Of a DNA stretch of 64,000 nt, positions 44,483-53,705 are shown one piece after another. Source of the DNA: Bacillota bacterium (GTDB taxonomy: Bacteria; Bacillota; Sulfobacillia; JAJYWN01). Below the pieces are notes generated by a model. It was not told the DNA's origin and did not search any database. It saw only the letters and a program-made list of their open reading frames with translations. Positions within the stretch are counted from its first letter, which is position 1. Every line of letters starts with the position of its first letter. The translations under genes were made by a program, and so were the position numbers. The stretch is from positions 62,001 to 126,000 of the forward strand of contig JAJYWN010000075.1 in the NCBI GenBank assembly GCA_021791495.1, in the 5' to 3' direction.

Positions 44483-45220
44483 CTAGAACTTCCCGCGCAG
44501 TGAGAAGCGGACCTGGAAGATGGCGTCAAGGGACATCAAGGTGATTCCTCCCACGAGCCACGCCCAGAATATCACAAGGGCCTTGGCCAGATGGGCCTTG
44601 GCCATGGGCGGGCCGCTACTGCCCCCGCCGCCGATGAGCTCGCCGCCGCTGCGCTTGCCGCCGGTGCACCTGTCCCCGCCGCTAGCACTACCGGTACCAC
44701 CGCCGCCGCCCGTGGCGCCCGTTGAGCCCGGGCCCGGTTTTCCGCTGTCCCAGCGGGAGAACAGATAGGCCAGCCCGGGCAGAGAGATTCCCACGAACAC
44801 GGCGGGCAAGATCAAGACGTTCCAGCCCAGGTGGGCCGAAACCACCTCCAGGTCGTTGCCCCAGGAGTGGGAGGCCAGGTCGACGACGAGGTTGATGATG
44901 GCCCCGGAAACGGCCAGGAACAGGTTGGCAAGCCCACCGAAGAGACCCCAAAGTCTGGCGGCGGAGGCTCTTCCGTCGCCAAGCCAGTAAAGGCACACTC
45001 CCAAATAACCCAGGATCACGTTCACGACAGGTCCGGCCAGCGTGCCCACGGCGTCCACCCGGATGTTCTCCGGAGTGACCCGGACCAACGGATAGTTGTG
45101 ACTGAGGCCCAGCAAACTCGGGATTCCGAATAGGTGATGCCCAAGCTCGTGGAGGAAGATTCCCGCCATGCTGGACACGTAAAGATAGAGAAATGCCTTG
45201 TTTAGCGACTTCTCGACCAA
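44483..45220 (-). CDS. Membrane metalloprotease-like protein, site-2-protease/M50 style
   Basis: A protein of about 246 residues with five or six membrane helices. The zinc motif HELGHHLFG lies within the first hydrophobic region, as in M50 (site-2) proteases, and a later AGPVVNVILGYLG resembles the second M50 signature NxxPxxxLDG in place but not in detail. A Gly/Ser-rich low-complexity stretch of about 55 residues separates the last helix from the rest. The start is taken as TTG 45220 because GGAGG lies at 45228-45232; TTG 45259 is the alternative. A role in regulated intramembrane proteolysis is possible but no sigma or anti-sigma factor is adjacent. Confidence 0.7.
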   Translation of the reverse strand: MVEKSLNKAFLYLYVSSMAGIFLHELGHHLFGIPSLLGLSHNYPLVRVTPENIRVDAVGTLAGPVVNVILGYLGVCLYWLGDGRASAARLWGLFGGLANLFLAVSGAIINLVVDLASHSWGNDLEVVSAHLGWNVLILPAVFVGISLPGLAYLFSRWDSGKPGPGSTGATGGGGGTGSASGGDRCTGGKRSGGELIGGGGSSGPPMAKAHLAKALVIFWAWLVGGITLMSLDAIFQVRFSLRGKF

Positions 45221-45370
45221 TTTCAAACCTCCAGCCCTGCTATATGGCGTTACCACCAAGCTTATCCGGCCGATATGGGTTTGTCCATTGCTATCGAGGG
45301 GTTTCTGGGCTTCTGGCTCCGGAAAGACCCGATATCGCTATCGTTGGCGCTCATCGGCCGCGTGCGCATT

Positions 45371-45431
45371 GCCGCGCCCATCGCGGTGCAATCACGGCGC
45401 TCAGCGCCGCGTGCTCATCGCGGTTCAGTCA
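45371..45431. repeat. Short imperfect direct repeat with GGCGCTcAGCGCC palindrome
   Basis: Two copies of about 25 bases (45371-45394 and 45406-45431) share GCCGCG, CATCGCGGT and CA-TCA. The palindrome GGCGCT-C-AGCGCC lies between and partly within them. It is just beyond the MFS gene stop and may help end that transcript. Confidence 0.35.
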
Positions 45432-45438
45432 TTCCCTT

Positions 45439-46692
45439 TCACCCCGCCAGCGGCTCCCAGGCCCGCAGACCTGGCCGCGCCAGCATCACTAGGGCGATGG
45501 CCAGCATGGCTAGGCCGTTCGTCCGGATGGTAAGGGGCGAACCGATGTGTTCGCCCAACCACCCGACCCATAAGTTGGCCAGGGGCTGCAGCCCGAAGCT
45601 GAACATCAAGTAGAGCGTGAGTAGGCGCGCGCGCATGTGGCTGGGGGCCAGCACCTGGAGCAGCCCGTTGTTCGTGGTGAGCACGAATGGGAAGGGTAGG
45701 CCGGTAAAGAAGTAGGTCACCAAGGCGATCCCCTTGTGCGTCGTCATGGAGAACAGGGCGATCATGATTCCGGCGAAGGCGATGGCTCCCGCCAGCAGGC
45801 CGCCTGGGCGTCGCACCCGCTGCCCGAACGGGACCAGGAAAATCACGCTGAACAGCGCCCCGGCCCCGCTGGCCCCCATCAGCAGGCCGAACAGGCCGGC
45901 ATCCCCATGCAGTGTCAAGGTGGCGAAAGACGGAAGGATGGTGCCGTTCGAGAATCCGAAGAAGGTCACCAGGGCAGTGAAAGTCATCAGGTCGATGATG
46001 CGGGGCTTGGTGAGGACGTAACGCACGCCCTCCATGAAGTTGCCGCCGCCTGGAGCGCCGCTGTCTCCAGCCGGCCGGTGTTGGGGCTGCTGGTGGGCGC
46101 GGACCAGGAAAAGGCTGGCGATGACCGCCAGGAAGCTGACTCCGTTCAAGAAGAAGGCCGGCCCCTCGCCGATGGCTTTCACCACCAGTCCGGCCAGGGT
46201 CGGCCCAAGAATCCGGCTGGTCTGCACGATCATGGCGTTCACCACCACCGCCCCGCGGACCAGTTCCATGCCTGCCAGGTCGCCGATGAAGGCCTGCTGC
46301 GACGGCATGTCCAGAGAGGAGACGCACCCCAAGGTCAGCGCCAGGACTTCGATGTGCCAGATCCGGACCGTGTTCGTAAAGACCAAAGCCGACAAGGCGA
46401 AAGCCAGGACCATGGCCGCCGTCTGAGTGTTAATCAAGATCCGGCGCCGGTCCCACCGGTCGGCCAGTGTTCCGGATATGGGGCCCAGCACCAGCAAGGG
46501 TAACGTGCCCAGCATCCCGACGACTCCCAGGGCCGCCTCCGACTGTGTCAGGCGCCATACCACCCAAGATTGCGCCGTCATCTGCATCCAGGTGCCGATG
46601 AGCGAAACGGCCTGGCCGCTGAGGTAGATGCGCAGGTTGCGGTTTCGCAGCGGGGCAAAGGTTTCCCGGAAATGGCCCAAGGGCACCCTCAC
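45439..46692 (-). CDS. MFS transporter, EntS/DHA3-like efflux protein
   Basis: About 417 residues with 12 predicted helices. The N-terminal FAPLRNRNLRIYLSGQAVSLIGTWMQ and the loop GPISGTLADRWDRRRILINT (the motif A equivalent) are typical of the EntS/DHA3 group of MFS exporters. These pump siderophores, macrolides or other drugs using the proton gradient. GTG 46692 is chosen because GGAGGAG is five bases upstream; ATG 46716 lacks a spaced ribosome binding site. It is divergent from the acetyltransferase gene, with a short gap. Confidence 0.9.
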   Translation of the reverse strand: MRVPLGHFRETFAPLRNRNLRIYLSGQAVSLIGTWMQMTAQSWVVWRLTQSEAALGVVGMLGTLPLLVLGPISGTLADRWDRRRILINTQTAAMVLAFALSALVFTNTVRIWHIEVLALTLGCVSSLDMPSQQAFIGDLAGMELVRGAVVVNAMIVQTSRILGPTLAGLVVKAIGEGPAFFLNGVSFLAVIASLFLVRAHQQPQHRPAGDSGAPGGGNFMEGVRYVLTKPRIIDLMTFTALVTFFGFSNGTILPSFATLTLHGDAGLFGLLMGASGAGALFSVIFLVPFGQRVRRPGGLLAGAIAFAGIMIALFSMTTHKGIALVTYFFTGLPFPFVLTTNNGLLQVLAPSHMRARLLTLYLMFSFGLQPLANLWVGWLGEHIGSPLTIRTNGLAMLAIALVMLARPGLRAWEPLAG

Positions 46693-46751
46693 GTTTTCTC
46701 CTCCGAAGGCTAACATTCCCCAGCCGAGGCGCGCCGTGGTACTCTGGTACC

Positions 46752-47963
46752 ATGGGAGTGGAAAACGGAGCGGAAAACCGAGCGGAAAACGGAGCGGACG
46801 ACACAGCGGCAGAGCGAATGGAGCCCGGGCTCCAGATCCAGACCCGCGGCGCCCGGTTGGAGGATTACCCCACCGTTAGAGACATCATCGCTCAGGCTTT
46901 CGACTCGAACGATGAGGCCGACCTGTGGGACTACTTGGTGGCGCACGACCCGGCCCTGCGTCCGGAGGGGGTCCGGCTGGCGACGGCGGTGGTCGCGGGC
47001 GATCGTCCAGTTGCCTGCACCGTCGTCTTGCCGCGGCGCATCCGGGCTCGCCGCGAGTGGGTAGACGGGGCGGTCATTACCTTGGTGGCCTGCCACCCAG
47101 AGTTCCAGAACCGTGGGTTCGGGAGCGCCAGCGTTCGAGACGCCATCCGCTACCTCTATGCCAAGGGGTTGGCGCTCGGCATTCTCTACGGCCACCCGAA
47201 CTACTACCCGCGCCACGGGTTCGTCCCGGTGCTTCCCCGGATGCGAACCACGCTTCGCGTAGCCGGCGCGGCGGCCGGTGTGGCCGGAGCGGGCCGGGCC
47301 GGCGCGCTCTTTCGCCCTGCCCAGGATGGGGACTACGGTGCGCTCTTAGCCCTCTACGACAGCCAGTTGACCACGTATCCCTGCGCCGTGGCCCGTTCGG
47401 CCGACCCCTGGTTGTGGAAACCGCGGAACGGTGACCAGACCGCCGTACTGGTGGCACCCGACCGGCAGGCCTATGCCCTGGTGACCGTTCCTCCCGCCGG
47501 CGACACACTCTACGTGGCGGAAGGAGCAGCCGCCGGCCGGGACGCCGTCCGGCGTCTACTGGACGGGCTTCTCCAAGAGGCTACCGCCTGCGGGAAGACC
47601 GAAGTCGTCCTCTCGCTGCCGCCGAACCACCCCTTGGCGGAGGAAGCGGCCATGCGTGGGGCCGGCCAGACCGTGCAGGCGGCCACCGCGGGGATGGCCG
47701 TTGTGGCGAACTGGGGACCGCTTTTGCCACCCAGGTATGAGGTGGGACCGGACGGTCTCCACCTTGACGGGGTGCCGGTGCTCAAAGCCGGTCATGCCGC
47801 TATGGTTCAACTCGCCCTCGGATACGTCGGCGCGGACCAATTGCTATCATCGCCAGATGACCATTCATGCCCTTCGATAGCCAGGCCTACTGAGATGACC
47901 CGTCTGCGTCAGGACTTCCCACCGGCGTTTCCTAAGTGGTCCCTGGCCCCTTTCTGGCACTAG
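46752..47963 (+). CDS. GNAT acetyltransferase, Eis-like
   Basis: About 403 residues. The first 150 form a GNAT domain with motif A FQNRGFGSASVRDAI and the strand-turn YPRHGF. A second GNAT-like half and a C-terminal sterol-carrier-like segment (EVGPDGLHLDGVPVLKAGHAAMVQLALGYVGADQLL) follow, as in Eis-type N-acetyltransferases that modify aminoglycosides or protein lysines. The first 20 residues come from a 12-bp tandem repeat and may be untranslated if ATG 46818 is the true start. It is divergent from an MFS pump, so both may deal with a toxic amine, which is inference. Confidence 0.82.
   Translation: MGVENGAENRAENGADDTAAERMEPGLQIQTRGARLEDYPTVRDIIAQAFDSNDEADLWDYLVAHDPALRPEGVRLATAVVAGDRPVACTVVLPRRIRARREWVDGAVITLVACHPEFQNRGFGSASVRDAIRYLYAKGLALGILYGHPNYYPRHGFVPVLPRMRTTLRVAGAAAGVAGAGRAGALFRPAQDGDYGALLALYDSQLTTYPCAVARSADPWLWKPRNGDQTAVLVAPDRQAYALVTVPPAGDTLYVAEGAAAGRDAVRRLLDGLLQEATACGKTEVVLSLPPNHPLAEEAAMRGAGQTVQAATAGMAVVANWGPLLPPRYEVGPDGLHLDGVPVLKAGHAAMVQLALGYVGADQLLSSPDDHSCPSIARPTEMTRLRQDFPPAFPKWSLAPFWH
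46756..46803 (+). repeat. Tandem 12-bp repeat, four units
   Basis: Four consecutive 12-bp units, GAGTGGAAAACG, GAGCGGAAAACC, GAGCGGAAAACG and GAGCGGACGACA, at the start of the acetyltransferase gene. In frame they encode Glu-Asn-Gly/Arg-Ala-type repeats. Confidence 0.8.
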
Positions 47964-48175
47964 CCACTATCCTGCCTGCTAAACTAGTTTTCTCCGTTCT
48001 TCTCTCCCCCCATTGCCCTCCCCCAAATTACGGCCTGGGGCCAATCGCAACCTAGGGAGGATTTGGGTATACAGCAACGAATCTTCACGCTTGGCTAAAG
48101 TGGGATTAGAAGAGAACAGCGCGAAAAGAGCGCAGAAAGTCCTCCAAGAAGAGGGGGCAATTGGGAGGGAAGACT

Positions 48176-49267
48176 GTGAGAATAGCAAGGTGGGTGGCCC
48201 TAACGCTGGTCCTGGCGCTCGTTGTCGGCACCGTGGCCGGGTGCGCCGGGCTGGGAGCCAAGAAGAAACCGAAAGTCGGCATCGTGTTTGACGTGGGTGG
48301 TCGAGGGGACAAGTCCTTCAACGACTCCGCCTACGCCGGTCTCGAGAAGATCATGAAAGAGTACGGCGATAAGATCGAGACCAAGTTCCTGGAACCCTCG
48401 GGTGGCGGCGAAAACCGCGAACAGCTCCTGCGCCAGCTGGCGGAGCTGAAGTACGATGGCGTGGTCGCCGTCGGATTCCTGTTCACCGACGCGGTCACGA
48501 AAGTGGCGAAGGACTTCCCGAACACCAAGTTCGCCCTCATTGATGGCTTCATCGACAAGCTCAACGACAAGTCAAACATCCTGTGCCAAGGCTTCACCGA
48601 GCATGAAGGTTCCTTCCTGGTAGGCGTGGCGGCCGCGAAAGCCACCAAGTCCAAGAAGGTCGGCTTCGTGGGCGGCATGAAGTTCGCTCTCATCGAGAAG
48701 TTCGAATATGGATTCCGCGCCGGCGTGGCCGCGGTTGACCCGAACATCAAGGTCTTCGTGGACTACATCGGCACCACCGGTGACGCCTTCAAGGATCCGA
48801 TTAAGGGCAAGGAACTGGCCCAAAAGCAGATCAAAGACGGAGCTGACGTTATCTACCACGCTTCCGGCGCTTCAGGCACCGGCGTCTTCGAGGCCGCCGC
48901 CGCGGCGAAGGTCATGGCCATCGGCGTCGACTCTGACCAGTACCTCAGTGCCCCGGCCGCCCAGCAGCCCTACATCATGACTTCCATGCTGAAGCGGGTC
49001 GACGTGGCCACTTATGACTTCCTGAAGACCGTCATCGACGACGCCCTGGCCCCGAAGGGCACCGCCCCGAAGTATAAGGGCGGCTACAAGACGTACGGCA
49101 TCAAGGACAACGGTGTGGGCTACGCCGAGTCCAATGCCAACGCCATCAAGGACTACAAGGCTACGATGGATGACTTCAAGTCCAAGATCGCCAAGGGTGA
49201 GATCGCAGTGCCCCTGGACAAGGCGACCTTCGACGCCTACATCGCCAAGCTGCCGAAGAAGCCCTAG
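48176..49267 (+). CDS. BMP family ABC transporter substrate-binding lipoprotein
   Basis: A 363-residue basic membrane protein (BMP) of the PnrA/YufN type, which binds purine or other nucleosides outside the cell. The signal peptide ends in a lipobox VAGC (Cys about 23). The mature protein begins KVGIVFDVGGRGDKSFND, with the Asp-Lys-Ser-Phe-Asn block characteristic of the family, and continues with GFLFTDAV and HASGASGTGVFEAA. GTG 48176 is preferred because GGGAGGGA lies five bases upstream. It is followed by a strong terminator and then the ATPase and two permease genes of the same importer. No riboswitch was recognised in the 212 bases upstream. Confidence 0.93.
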   Translation: MRIARWVALTLVLALVVGTVAGCAGLGAKKKPKVGIVFDVGGRGDKSFNDSAYAGLEKIMKEYGDKIETKFLEPSGGGENREQLLRQLAELKYDGVVAVGFLFTDAVTKVAKDFPNTKFALIDGFIDKLNDKSNILCQGFTEHEGSFLVGVAAAKATKSKKVGFVGGMKFALIEKFEYGFRAGVAAVDPNIKVFVDYIGTTGDAFKDPIKGKELAQKQIKDGADVIYHASGASGTGVFEAAAAAKVMAIGVDSDQYLSAPAAQQPYIMTSMLKRVDVATYDFLKTVIDDALAPKGTAPKYKGGYKTYGIKDNGVGYAESNANAIKDYKATMDDFKSKIAKGEIAVPLDKATFDAYIAKLPKKP

Positions 49268-49315
49268 CCCAGCGGCCTGATGTGGCAGGGGCCCGGTCAT
49301 TCGGGCTAGAACTCG

Positions 49316-49347
49316 GGGGTGGGCCCTGTGCCGGGCCCACCCCTTTT
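49316..49347 (+). terminator. Strong intrinsic terminator between binding protein and ATPase genes
   Basis: An 11-bp perfect stem GGGGTGGGCCC / GGGCCCACCCC with a 6-nt loop and TTTT directly after. It lies inside the importer operon, where partial termination would leave more binding-protein mRNA than transporter mRNA. Confidence 0.85.
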
Positions 49348-49439
49348 GATGCTGACTGGCCACCGGACGGCCCCGCCGCCCGGCGGCCCGCCACGCAACC
49401 GGTGCCGCCTGAGGTGCGGCGCGGAGGTGCCATGAAACC

Positions 49440-51071
49440 TTGATAAGCATCAAGGGAGTCACCAAACGGTTCCCCGGGGTGCTGGCGAACGACCACATCT
49501 CGCTGGAGGTGCGCGAGGGAGAAATCCACGCCATCGTCGGCGAGAACGGCGCCGGCAAGAGCACCTTGATGAAGATCCTTTACGGCCTTTACCAGCCGGA
49601 CGAGGGGAGCATCGAACTGCGGGGCCATCCCGTGCGCATCGATGGGCCGGCACGCGCGGTGGCCCTTGGTATCGGTATGGTGCACCAGCACTTCATGCTC
49701 ATTCCGCGGTTCACCGTGCTGGAGAACATCATCCTGGGGCATGAAACGGCGCGTTTCGGCGTCATCGACCGGCGCGCGTCGGAGCAGCGCGTGAAGGAGC
49801 TGGCCGGACAATACGGGTTCGCCATCGACCCGAAAGCCATGGTGGCTACCCTATCGGTCGGCCAGCAGCAACGGGTGGAAATCCTGAAAGTCCTGTACCG
49901 GGGAGCCGATCTCCTCATCTTGGACGAGCCTACCGCCGTCCTGGCGCCCCAGGAAGTGACTGAGCTATTCGCCAACCTACGCCTCTTGGCGGCGGGCGGC
50001 AAGACCATTATCTTCATCGGACACAAGCTGGACGAGGTGATGGAGATCGCCGACCGCGTGACGGTACTGCGTCGCGGCCAGGTGGTCGGGACCATGGCCG
50101 CGGGTGAGACCAGCCGCGAGGGGCTGGCGGAGATGATGGTGGGCCGGCCGGTCCTCTTCCGTATCCAGAAAAACCCGTGCCACCCAGGCGCGCCGCTGTT
50201 ATCCCTGGATGATGTGACGGTGGCGGGCGTGGGCGGAACGGCTCGTGGTCACGGCCGCGGCCACGGTGTGGGTGGCAGTCAGGGACCGGCCTGGCGGACC
50301 CGTATCGCCCGTGCCGCCGTGGACGGCCTTTCTCTCCAAGTCAATGGTGGGGAGATCTACGGCATTGCCGGGGTGGAGGGTAACGGCCAAACCGAGTTGG
50401 TGGAGGGCATCTTTAACCTGCAGCCGGTCACCAGTGGCCGCGTCATGGTCCTGGGCAAGGATGTGACCAACCGCCCTACGGCGCAGATCCGGGCCGGAGG
50501 CATCGCCTACATCCCCGAAGACCGGCATCGCCGCGGCTTGGTGCTGCCCATGAGCATCTGGGAAAACCTGATTCTCGGCAGTCACCGGAGGCGCGAGTTC
50601 GTGCGCCGGGCCTTGCTGGACCGGGACCGCATTCTGGGACATGCCACCAAACTGCGCGAGCAATACGACATCCGCCTGGCCGATATGGACGCGCCGGTGC
50701 TAGCCCTATCCGGCGGCAACCAGCAGAAGGTCATTGTCGCCAGGGAGCTAGCCCAATCCCCGCAGGTGGTCATCGCCTCCCAGCCCACACGCGGCCTGGA
50801 CGTGGGAGCGGCCGAGTTCGTGCGGCAGCGCCTCCTGGAGATGCGGGACGCGGGCCGCGCCGTTCTCCTCATAAGCGCCGACCTGGAAGAAGTCCTCTCC
50901 TTGTCCGACCGGGTGGGCGTGATGTTCCGGGGCAAGATCGTAGCCGAGTTCCCGGCCGAGGAAGCTACGCCGCAGTTGCTTGGGCCCTACATGCTGGGTG
51001 GGGCGGCGCCGGCGGAGATGGAGATTCCGCTCGCGGACGCCAGGGGAGAGGGAGGTGAGGCCCGTGTTTAG
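49440..51071 (+). CDS. Nucleoside ABC importer ATP-binding protein, YufO-like
   Basis: A 543-residue fused double ATPase of the sugar/nucleoside importer class. The first domain has Walker A GENGAGKST, signature LSVGQQQRVEIL and LDEPTAVLAP. The second, degenerate at Walker A (GVEGNGQTEL), has signature LSGGNQQKVIVAREL and ASQPTRGLDVGAAEFV. A Gly/His/Arg-rich insert lies between them near residue 265. The apparent TTG start at 49440 overlaps a four-codon ATG-AAA-CCT-TGA frame located two bases after GGAGGTG; one extra base would join them into the family-typical MKPLISIKGVTKRFPG, so a sequence error is possible. Confidence 0.93.
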   Translation: MISIKGVTKRFPGVLANDHISLEVREGEIHAIVGENGAGKSTLMKILYGLYQPDEGSIELRGHPVRIDGPARAVALGIGMVHQHFMLIPRFTVLENIILGHETARFGVIDRRASEQRVKELAGQYGFAIDPKAMVATLSVGQQQRVEILKVLYRGADLLILDEPTAVLAPQEVTELFANLRLLAAGGKTIIFIGHKLDEVMEIADRVTVLRRGQVVGTMAAGETSREGLAEMMVGRPVLFRIQKNPCHPGAPLLSLDDVTVAGVGGTARGHGRGHGVGGSQGPAWRTRIARAAVDGLSLQVNGGEIYGIAGVEGNGQTELVEGIFNLQPVTSGRVMVLGKDVTNRPTAQIRAGGIAYIPEDRHRRGLVLPMSIWENLILGSHRRREFVRRALLDRDRILGHATKLREQYDIRLADMDAPVLALSGGNQQKVIVARELAQSPQVVIASQPTRGLDVGAAEFVRQRLLEMRDAGRAVLLISADLEEVLSLSDRVGVMFRGKIVAEFPAEEATPQLLGPYMLGGAAPAEMEIPLADARGEGGEARV

Positions 51072-52179
51072 AAAGCGCCGGTTGGGGTTGCAGGTCACCG
51101 CGCCCTTGATGGCCGTCGGGTTTTCGGTCCTGGTAGGTTCCGTCATCATGCTGGCCATCGGCGCCAACCCGCTCCAGGCCTATGCCGTCCTTTTCGGCTT
51201 CTCCCTGGGGCGCATCGACAGCATCGCCTCCATCCTCTTCAAGGCCACGCCCCTCATCTTCTCCGGGCTGGCCATGGTCGTCTCGTTCAGGATGGGGCTC
51301 TTCAACATCGGCGTGGAAGGCCAGTATATGGTGGGTGCTTTCGCCGCCGCCCTGGCCGGCTTCGGCCTCAAGGGTCTACCGGCCATCATCCACATCCCGA
51401 TCGTCATGGCGGCCGGCATGGCCGGAGCCATGCTTTGGGCCGCCCTTCCCATTTACCTGAAGATCAAGCGGGGCGTGCACGAAGTCATCAGCACCATCAT
51501 GATGAACTACATCGCCTACTCTTTCCTGCACTGGCTCCTGGCCGACGTCTTTCTGGACAGGACACAGGTGCTTGGCCAAGGGGGGTTCGGTTCCCCGCGT
51601 GTCCGCACGCCGGAACTGGCCGCCTCGGCGCGGATGCCAACCCTCCACAAGCTCTTCGCCGCGGTGGGCATCCAGCTGCCGCACTACATCTACGTCAGCT
51701 ACCTGCTCTTCATCGGGATAGCCCTGGCGGTCGTGGTCCACTACATCATCTGGAAGACACCTTTCGGCTACGAACTGCGCGCCGTGGCCCAGAACGGGCC
51801 GGCGGCGGCGGCGGCTGGGATTAACTCCGAACGAGTCATGGTCAAGGCCTTTCTCCTTTCGGCGGCCATCGCCGGGCTGGCGGGCTTGTCCGACCTGATG
51901 ACCTTCTTCGGCTACTACGACATCGACTTCCCGCGCAGCTACGGGTTTAACGGTATCGCCGTGGCCCTTCTGGGGAGGAACAGCGCCGCCGGGGTGATCG
52001 TGGGGGCGCTGCTCTTTGGCATGCTGGCGCGAGGGGCCGAAGGGGTCCAGGTCATGACGGGCGTCCCCGCGGAGGTCATCACCATCCTGCAGAGCGTGAT
52101 GATTCTCTCCATCGTGGTGGCCTACGAAATCATCACCCGCTACGTGCGGACGCAGAGGAAGAAGGAGGTGGGGGCCTAA
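51064..52179 (+). CDS. Nucleoside ABC importer permease, YufP-like
   Basis: A 371-residue permease with about nine membrane helices. The stretches FNIGVEGQYMVGAFAAALAG, KIKRGVHEVISTIMMNYIAY and ALLGRNSAAGVIVGALLFG are characteristic of the first permease of BMP-type importers. The start GTG 51064 lies eight bases after GGAGG and eight bases before the end of the upstream ATPase gene, so translation is coupled. Together with the ATPase, the second permease and the BMP lipoprotein this makes a complete transporter. Confidence 0.93.
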   Translation: MFRKRRLGLQVTAPLMAVGFSVLVGSVIMLAIGANPLQAYAVLFGFSLGRIDSIASILFKATPLIFSGLAMVVSFRMGLFNIGVEGQYMVGAFAAALAGFGLKGLPAIIHIPIVMAAGMAGAMLWAALPIYLKIKRGVHEVISTIMMNYIAYSFLHWLLADVFLDRTQVLGQGGFGSPRVRTPELAASARMPTLHKLFAAVGIQLPHYIYVSYLLFIGIALAVVVHYIIWKTPFGYELRAVAQNGPAAAAAGINSERVMVKAFLLSAAIAGLAGLSDLMTFFGYYDIDFPRSYGFNGIAVALLGRNSAAGVIVGALLFGMLARGAEGVQVMTGVPAEVITILQSVMILSIVVAYEIITRYVRTQRKKEVGA

Positions 52180-52181
52180 CC

Positions 52182-53090
52182 ATGGATGCCGAGATGCTGG
52201 CTTCGGCCCTGCGGATGTCCACCCCGGTCCTTCTGGCGGCCCTGGCGGGCCTGTGGTCGGAACGGAGCGGGGTGGTGAATATCGGCCTGGAAGGCATGAT
52301 GATCATCGGCAGCTTCTGGGGCGCCTATGGCTCCTATGCCTACGGACCCTTCTGGGGTCTCCTTTTTGGGATGGTGGCGGGCCTCCTTCTCGCCGCCATA
52401 CATGCGGTGGCCACCGTGAAATACAAGGTCGACCATGTCGTCAGCGGCGTGGCCCTGAACATCCTGGCTTTAGGCCTGACGCGCTTCCTGTGCATCAAGA
52501 TCTTCAACCAGGCCACGGCCTCCGAGCACACGCGGGCCTTTGCGACGCTGAACATCCCTCTGCTAGATCACATCGGATTCCTCAAACCGTTGGTGACCAA
52601 GGTTTCTCCGGTCATCATCCTGGCGCTGGTACTGGTGCCCTTGAGCTCGCTGGTGCTGAACCGCACCGTGTTCGGGTTGCGGCTGCGTTCGGTGGGGGAG
52701 AACCCTTTGGCGGCGGATACCCTTGGTGTCAACGTCTTCCTCATGAAGTACGCCGGCGTCCTTATCAGTGGCGCCCTGGCCGGGCTGGCGGGCATGTTCT
52801 TGTCGGTGGAGCACACCGGGATGTACGTGGAGGGCATGACGCAGGGCAAAGGGTACATCGGGCTGGCGGCGATGATCTTCGGGAACTGGAACCCGGCGGG
52901 GGCGCTGGGGGCATCGCTGCTCTTCGGCTTCGCTGAGGCTATCAGTATCCGGGCCGTGTCCAGCGTTATCCCTTATCAGTTCATAAAGATGATCCCCTAC
53001 GCCCTGACCCTGGCGGTCCTGGCCGGGGTGGTGCGCCGCGCGGTGACGCCGGCGGCAGACGGGGTCGCCTACGAGCGGGGCGGGGAGTAG
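52182..53090 (+). CDS. Nucleoside ABC importer permease, YufQ-like
   Basis: A 302-residue permease with about eight membrane helices. NIGLEGMMIIGSFWGAYGSY near the N-terminus and GKGYIGLAAMIFGNWNPAGALGASLLFG near the C-terminus are the diagnostic blocks of the second permease of BMP-type importers. The ATG follows the stop of the first permease by two bases, with AAGGAGG upstream. It is the last clear component of the importer; an acetyltransferase gene follows after 23 bases. Confidence 0.93.
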   Translation: MDAEMLASALRMSTPVLLAALAGLWSERSGVVNIGLEGMMIIGSFWGAYGSYAYGPFWGLLFGMVAGLLLAAIHAVATVKYKVDHVVSGVALNILALGLTRFLCIKIFNQATASEHTRAFATLNIPLLDHIGFLKPLVTKVSPVIILALVLVPLSSLVLNRTVFGLRLRSVGENPLAADTLGVNVFLMKYAGVLISGALAGLAGMFLSVEHTGMYVEGMTQGKGYIGLAAMIFGNWNPAGALGASLLFGFAEAISIRAVSSVIPYQFIKMIPYALTLAVLAGVVRRAVTPAADGVAYERGGE

Positions 53091-53113
53091 GAAGACTAGG
53101 TGGCGCTTGTCAA

Positions 53114-53704
53114 ATGGCTAAAACCTTGATTTTCCGTCGGGCGACCGATGCCGATGTCCCCACTATCACCCGCATCTATAACCAGGGGATCGAGGACCGG
53201 ATCGCTACCCTCGAAACCCAGTTGCGGACGGAAGAAGAACGGTTGCGGTGGCTGCACGGGCACTCTGACCGCTATCCGGTTTTCGTCACCGAGGTGACTG
53301 ACGCCTCTGGGTCGAGTACCGACAGCATTAGCCGCCGCGCCACGGTGGGGCGCGAGAGCGGTCCAGGCAGTGCATGCGATCCGGCCGGGGCGCGCGTGGT
53401 CGGCTGGGCTTCCTTGAACCAGTTCAACCCCCGCGACGCCTACCGATACACCGCCGATTTCTCCCTCTACGTCGAGCGGGAATGGCGCGGGCGTGGGGTC
53501 GGACGGTTCCTGCTCGAGGGCCTCATCGCTGCGGCCCGCGAAATCGGGTTTCACAAGATGGTGCTGAGCGCTTTCCCATGGAACGGGGCGGGCATGGCGC
53601 TCTACCGGCGCGCGGGATTCCGCGAGGTCGGCATCTTCAAGGAAATGGGCCAGCTGGATGGCCGGTGGGTCGATACGGTGATCATGGAGAAGCTGCTTGA
53701 CTAA
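53114..53704 (+). CDS. GNAT N-acetyltransferase, phosphinothricin-acetyltransferase-like
   Basis: A 196-residue GNAT enzyme. The N-terminus RRATDADVPTITRIYNQGIEDR and motif A YVEREWRGRGVGRFLLEGLI, with the final GMALYRRAGFREVGIFKE, match the phosphinothricin/methionine-sulfone acetyltransferase group, which acetylates amino-acid-like herbicides and oxidised methionine. A Ser/Arg/Gly-rich insert of about 35 residues near residue 60 is not usual in the family. It may share the nucleoside importer transcript. It is convergent with the LysE-type exporter gene, with one base between them. Confidence 0.85.
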   Translation: MAKTLIFRRATDADVPTITRIYNQGIEDRIATLETQLRTEEERLRWLHGHSDRYPVFVTEVTDASGSSTDSISRRATVGRESGPGSACDPAGARVVGWASLNQFNPRDAYRYTADFSLYVEREWRGRGVGRFLLEGLIAAAREIGFHKMVLSAFPWNGAGMALYRRAGFREVGIFKEMGQLDGRWVDTVIMEKLLD

Positions 53705-53705
53705 C

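Noticed and set aside
45198-45613. Overlapping plus-strand frames between the M50-like and MFS genes
   Set aside because: They overlap both minus-strand genes, lack ribosome binding sites and give low-complexity products.
47964-48175. Possible purine-type riboswitch before the BMP lipoprotein gene
   Set aside because: The conserved loop and junction sequences of purine riboswitches are absent; only short unstable stems can be drawn.
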